A DNA stretch of 54,272 nt. It comes from Candidatus Didemnitutus sp. Its GTDB lineage: Bacteria > Verrucomicrobiota > Verrucomicrobiia > Opitutales > Opitutaceae. The notes beneath the pieces were generated by a model. The model did not search any database, was not told the DNA's origin, and was given only the letters and a program-made list of their open reading frames with translations. This document shows positions 52,741-54,272 of the stretch, one piece after another (the stretch's first letter is position 1; each line of letters begins with the position of its first letter). The DNA is taken from assembly GCA_030681265.1 (NCBI GenBank), contig JAUXXD010000001.1, forward strand, positions 1-54,272, read 5' to 3'. The position numbers and the translations under genes were made by a program.

Positions 52741-52978
52741 AAGCAGGCTGCACTTCGGCAACTTTCCGATAACGGCCGGGTGGGATCTTAAAACGGTGAC
52801 CGGAATCCATGTCGGTGAAGATGTGCCACTCCGCGCTCTCGGTCTTGTGCACAAATACCTCCAGGATTTGGCCTTCGCTGTAGGAATATTCTTCCATGGT
52901 GAACTCGTGGTCGGCGTGTTCGATCGCCTCCCCGAGTTCTCCGCTGTGTGGTTCAGTGATCTCGATTTTCCAAGTCAT
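52739..52978 (-). CDS. Small acidic protein of unknown function
   Basis: A 79-residue protein rich in Glu and His (MTWKIEITEPHSGELGEAIE, then HADHEFTMEEYSYSEGQI). It has a likely beta-sheet pattern and a C-terminal segment SGHRFKIPPGRYRKVAEVQ. No Cys, signal peptide or membrane segment. I do not recognise a family. Frame and codon use look genuine, and it has its own hairpin terminator. Confidence 0.6.
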   Translation of the reverse strand: MTWKIEITEPHSGELGEAIEHADHEFTMEEYSYSEGQILEVFVHKTESAEWHIFTDMDSGHRFKIPPGRYRKVAEVQPA

Positions 52979-53202
52979 GATGACAAGCAGGGTTGAAGCT
53001 TCGCGTCAGTGACAAGGCGCTGGGTCGTCCGAAGTCCGAGAAAAATCCGCGGCCAACGGAAAGCGTCTTGGGCGCAAGGGCAGCATCGGACAGTCGGACG
53101 AATGGGTCAAGCCCCCCCCTAGCGCAGTTGTTGGCCGACGCAGCGCGAGAATTGCCGACAGGAAGGCTCGCCAACCCGCTGCGCGTGCGCCTTGCTCGCG
53201 TG

Positions 53203-53772
53203 ATGCAAACTCTCGTGCGCCTCGTGTTGTTCTCGTTTGCCATTTCGTGGTCTGCCGCTTCGACGCAGGACGAGTTTTGGCAGCGCCTCCAATCGCTCTG
53301 TGGTCAATCCTTTGCCGGTCGCATGGCCGAAGGCACCGCGCCATCGGACGCGGCGTTTGGTGACAAAGTAATGACGATGCACGTGCGCCAATGCGGCGAG
53401 GACGAGATTCGCATCCCGTTCTTTGTCGGCGAGGATCGCTCGCGCACGTGGGTGCTCACCCGCACGCCCACGGGCTTGCGCCTCAAACACGACCACCGCC
53501 ACGAAGACGGCTCCGAAGACGCCGTGACACAATACGGCGGCGACACCGCTGACGCCGGCACCGCCGCGCAACAGGAGTTTCTCGCCGATGCGTTTACGGG
53601 CGCGCTGATCCCCGCGGCCAAGTCGAATATCTGGACGATGATTGTAGAACCCGGCCAACGTTTCACTTATGCGCTGCGGCGCGAAGCGGAAAACCGCCGC
53701 TTCCGCGTCGAGTTTGACCTCACCACGCCCGTCGCCACTCCGCTGCCGCCCTGGGGCAGTGAGGACAAGTGA
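53203..53772 (+). CDS. Secreted protein of unknown function
   Basis: A 189-residue protein. MQTLVRLVLFSFAISWSAAS is a Sec signal peptide, cleaved around residue 19. The mature part begins TQDEFWQRLQSLCGQSFAGR and includes HVRQCGEDEIRIPFFVGEDRSRTWVLTRTP and LRLKHDHRHEDGSEDAVTQYGG. Two Cys (in LCGQ and QCGE) could form a disulfide. Similar exported proteins are known to me only as uncharacterised. The ATG at 53203 was chosen because it starts the signal peptide; the open frame upstream (from 52993) looks non-coding. Confidence 0.7.
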   Translation: MQTLVRLVLFSFAISWSAASTQDEFWQRLQSLCGQSFAGRMAEGTAPSDAAFGDKVMTMHVRQCGEDEIRIPFFVGEDRSRTWVLTRTPTGLRLKHDHRHEDGSEDAVTQYGGDTADAGTAAQQEFLADAFTGALIPAAKSNIWTMIVEPGQRFTYALRREAENRRFRVEFDLTTPVATPLPPWGSEDK

Positions 53773-53801
53773 GCGGCGCACCCCCTTTGGTGGTGCGGGA
53801 A

Positions 53802-54272
53802 TTAATTTTTCGAGGCTGCTTCCAACAACGCCAATAGTCGCGTCCACGCTTGTTCGGCGGCGGTGCGGTTTGCCGCGGAGGCATCAGGCTCTTCGCCCGC
53901 GCGCAAGAAGGCGTGGCCTGCGCCGTCGTAGAGCACCGGCTCGAAAATCTTGCTGGCGGCGAGCACGCCCGCGGCGGTTTTTTCCAACGTCGCATTTACG
54001 CGCGCATCGTTGCCGCCGTAGAAGCCGTGCACGGCCGTCGTGAGTTTCGCAAAATCAGCCGGGTTGGGCGCGGTGCCGTAAAACGGACAGGCGAGGACCA
54101 GCGCTTCGCCGGCCAGCGCGAGTCGCCACGTCTGACTGCCGCCCCAGCAAAATCCGATAACAGCCAACTTGCCACTGGCGGCAGGCACCGTGCGGGCGAA
54201 TGCCGCCGCCGCCTGCAAGTCGGCGAGCACGTTGACCGGTTGCAACTGCCCGATCGCGTCGCGCGCGGCGTC
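53802..54272 (-). CDS. Dienelactone hydrolase family protein (partial)
   Basis: The frame runs off the window end, so the N-terminus is missing; 156 residues are visible. The nucleophile elbow is VIGFCWGGSQTWRLAL with a Cys nucleophile, as in dienelactone hydrolase. The acid is in FYGGNDARVNAT and the catalytic His in YDGAGHAFLRAGEE. Members hydrolyse lactones or esters; a specific substrate is not indicated. An N-terminal signal peptide is possible but not visible. Confidence 0.88.
   Translation of the reverse strand, partial: DAARDAIGQLQPVNVLADLQAAAAFARTVPAASGKLAVIGFCWGGSQTWRLALAGEALVLACPFYGTAPNPADFAKLTTAVHGFYGGNDARVNATLEKTAAGVLAASKIFEPVLYDGAGHAFLRAGEEPDASAANRTAAEQAWTRLLALLEAASKN

Noticed and set aside
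52993-53202. N-terminal extension of the secreted protein at 53203
   Set aside because: It would bury the signal peptide 70 residues inside the protein, and the extension has no coding character.

Overview
The window is a GC-rich bacterial chromosome segment. Gene content and protein style suggest the Verrucomicrobiota, most likely an Opitutaceae-like organism. This is inferred from a short type IV topoisomerase A subunit, citramalate-based isoleucine synthesis, several PVC-type uncharacterised proteins, and short-period intergenic repeats of a kind I remember from this group. No rRNA, tRNA, CRISPR array, complete insertion sequence or prophage was seen. Most gene starts lack a Shine-Dalgarno sequence and instead have a pyrimidine-rich leader, often ending in gccATGg. 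Clear Shine-Dalgarno sequences appear mainly at overlapping genes inside operons.

Layout. 1-10057: the distal part of the respiratory complex I operon (end of nuoF, then nuoG-H-I-J-K-L-M-N). It is interrupted between nuoF and nuoG by a four-helix-bundle (23S rRNA intervening-sequence type) gene bounded by inverted 7-bp repeats. 10118-21021: housekeeping genes: a tandem ThyX-like protein, an endo/exonuclease/phosphatase, a ComEC-type channel, rarA, a Na+/phosphate symporter, riboflavin genes ribB(A) and ribH, nusB and ftsY. 21022-33206: a branched-chain amino acid supercluster, ilvD-ilvB-ilvN-ilvC then leuA-leuC-leuD-cimA-leuB, closed by a strong terminator. In front of ilvD is an unannotated leader peptide rich in Leu/Ile/Val codons. 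It is followed by a terminator hairpin and a competing antiterminator segment, which is a classical attenuator.

33216-42865: an esterase, a universal stress protein, a large EF-hand membrane-anchored protein of unknown function, a fused membrane/spermidine-synthase-like protein, a lipoprotein acid phosphatase, a sodium:solute symporter and a zinc alcohol dehydrogenase. 43026-47100: an accessory, degraded, defence-like island. It holds a DUF1826-like gene whose 3' end is fused to an antisense fragment of a vsr repair endonuclease gene, an antitoxin/PIN toxin pair, a nuclease-helicase (DUF2075) protein, a frameshifted small PVC-type gene and a PIN-toxin remnant, together with dispersed repeats. 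47136-51254: topoisomerase IV genes parE-parC, with parC bracketed by 8-bp-unit repeats. 51663-54272: a DsbA-like protein, a gap with two strong hairpins, a small acidic protein, a secreted protein, and the end of a dienelactone hydrolase.

How it works together. The ilv and leu genes supply all common steps of Val/Leu/Ile synthesis. CimA provides 2-oxobutyrate from pyruvate using LeuCD and LeuB, so isoleucine and leucine production share enzymes. This fits a single attenuator that reads Leu, Ile and Val codons together.
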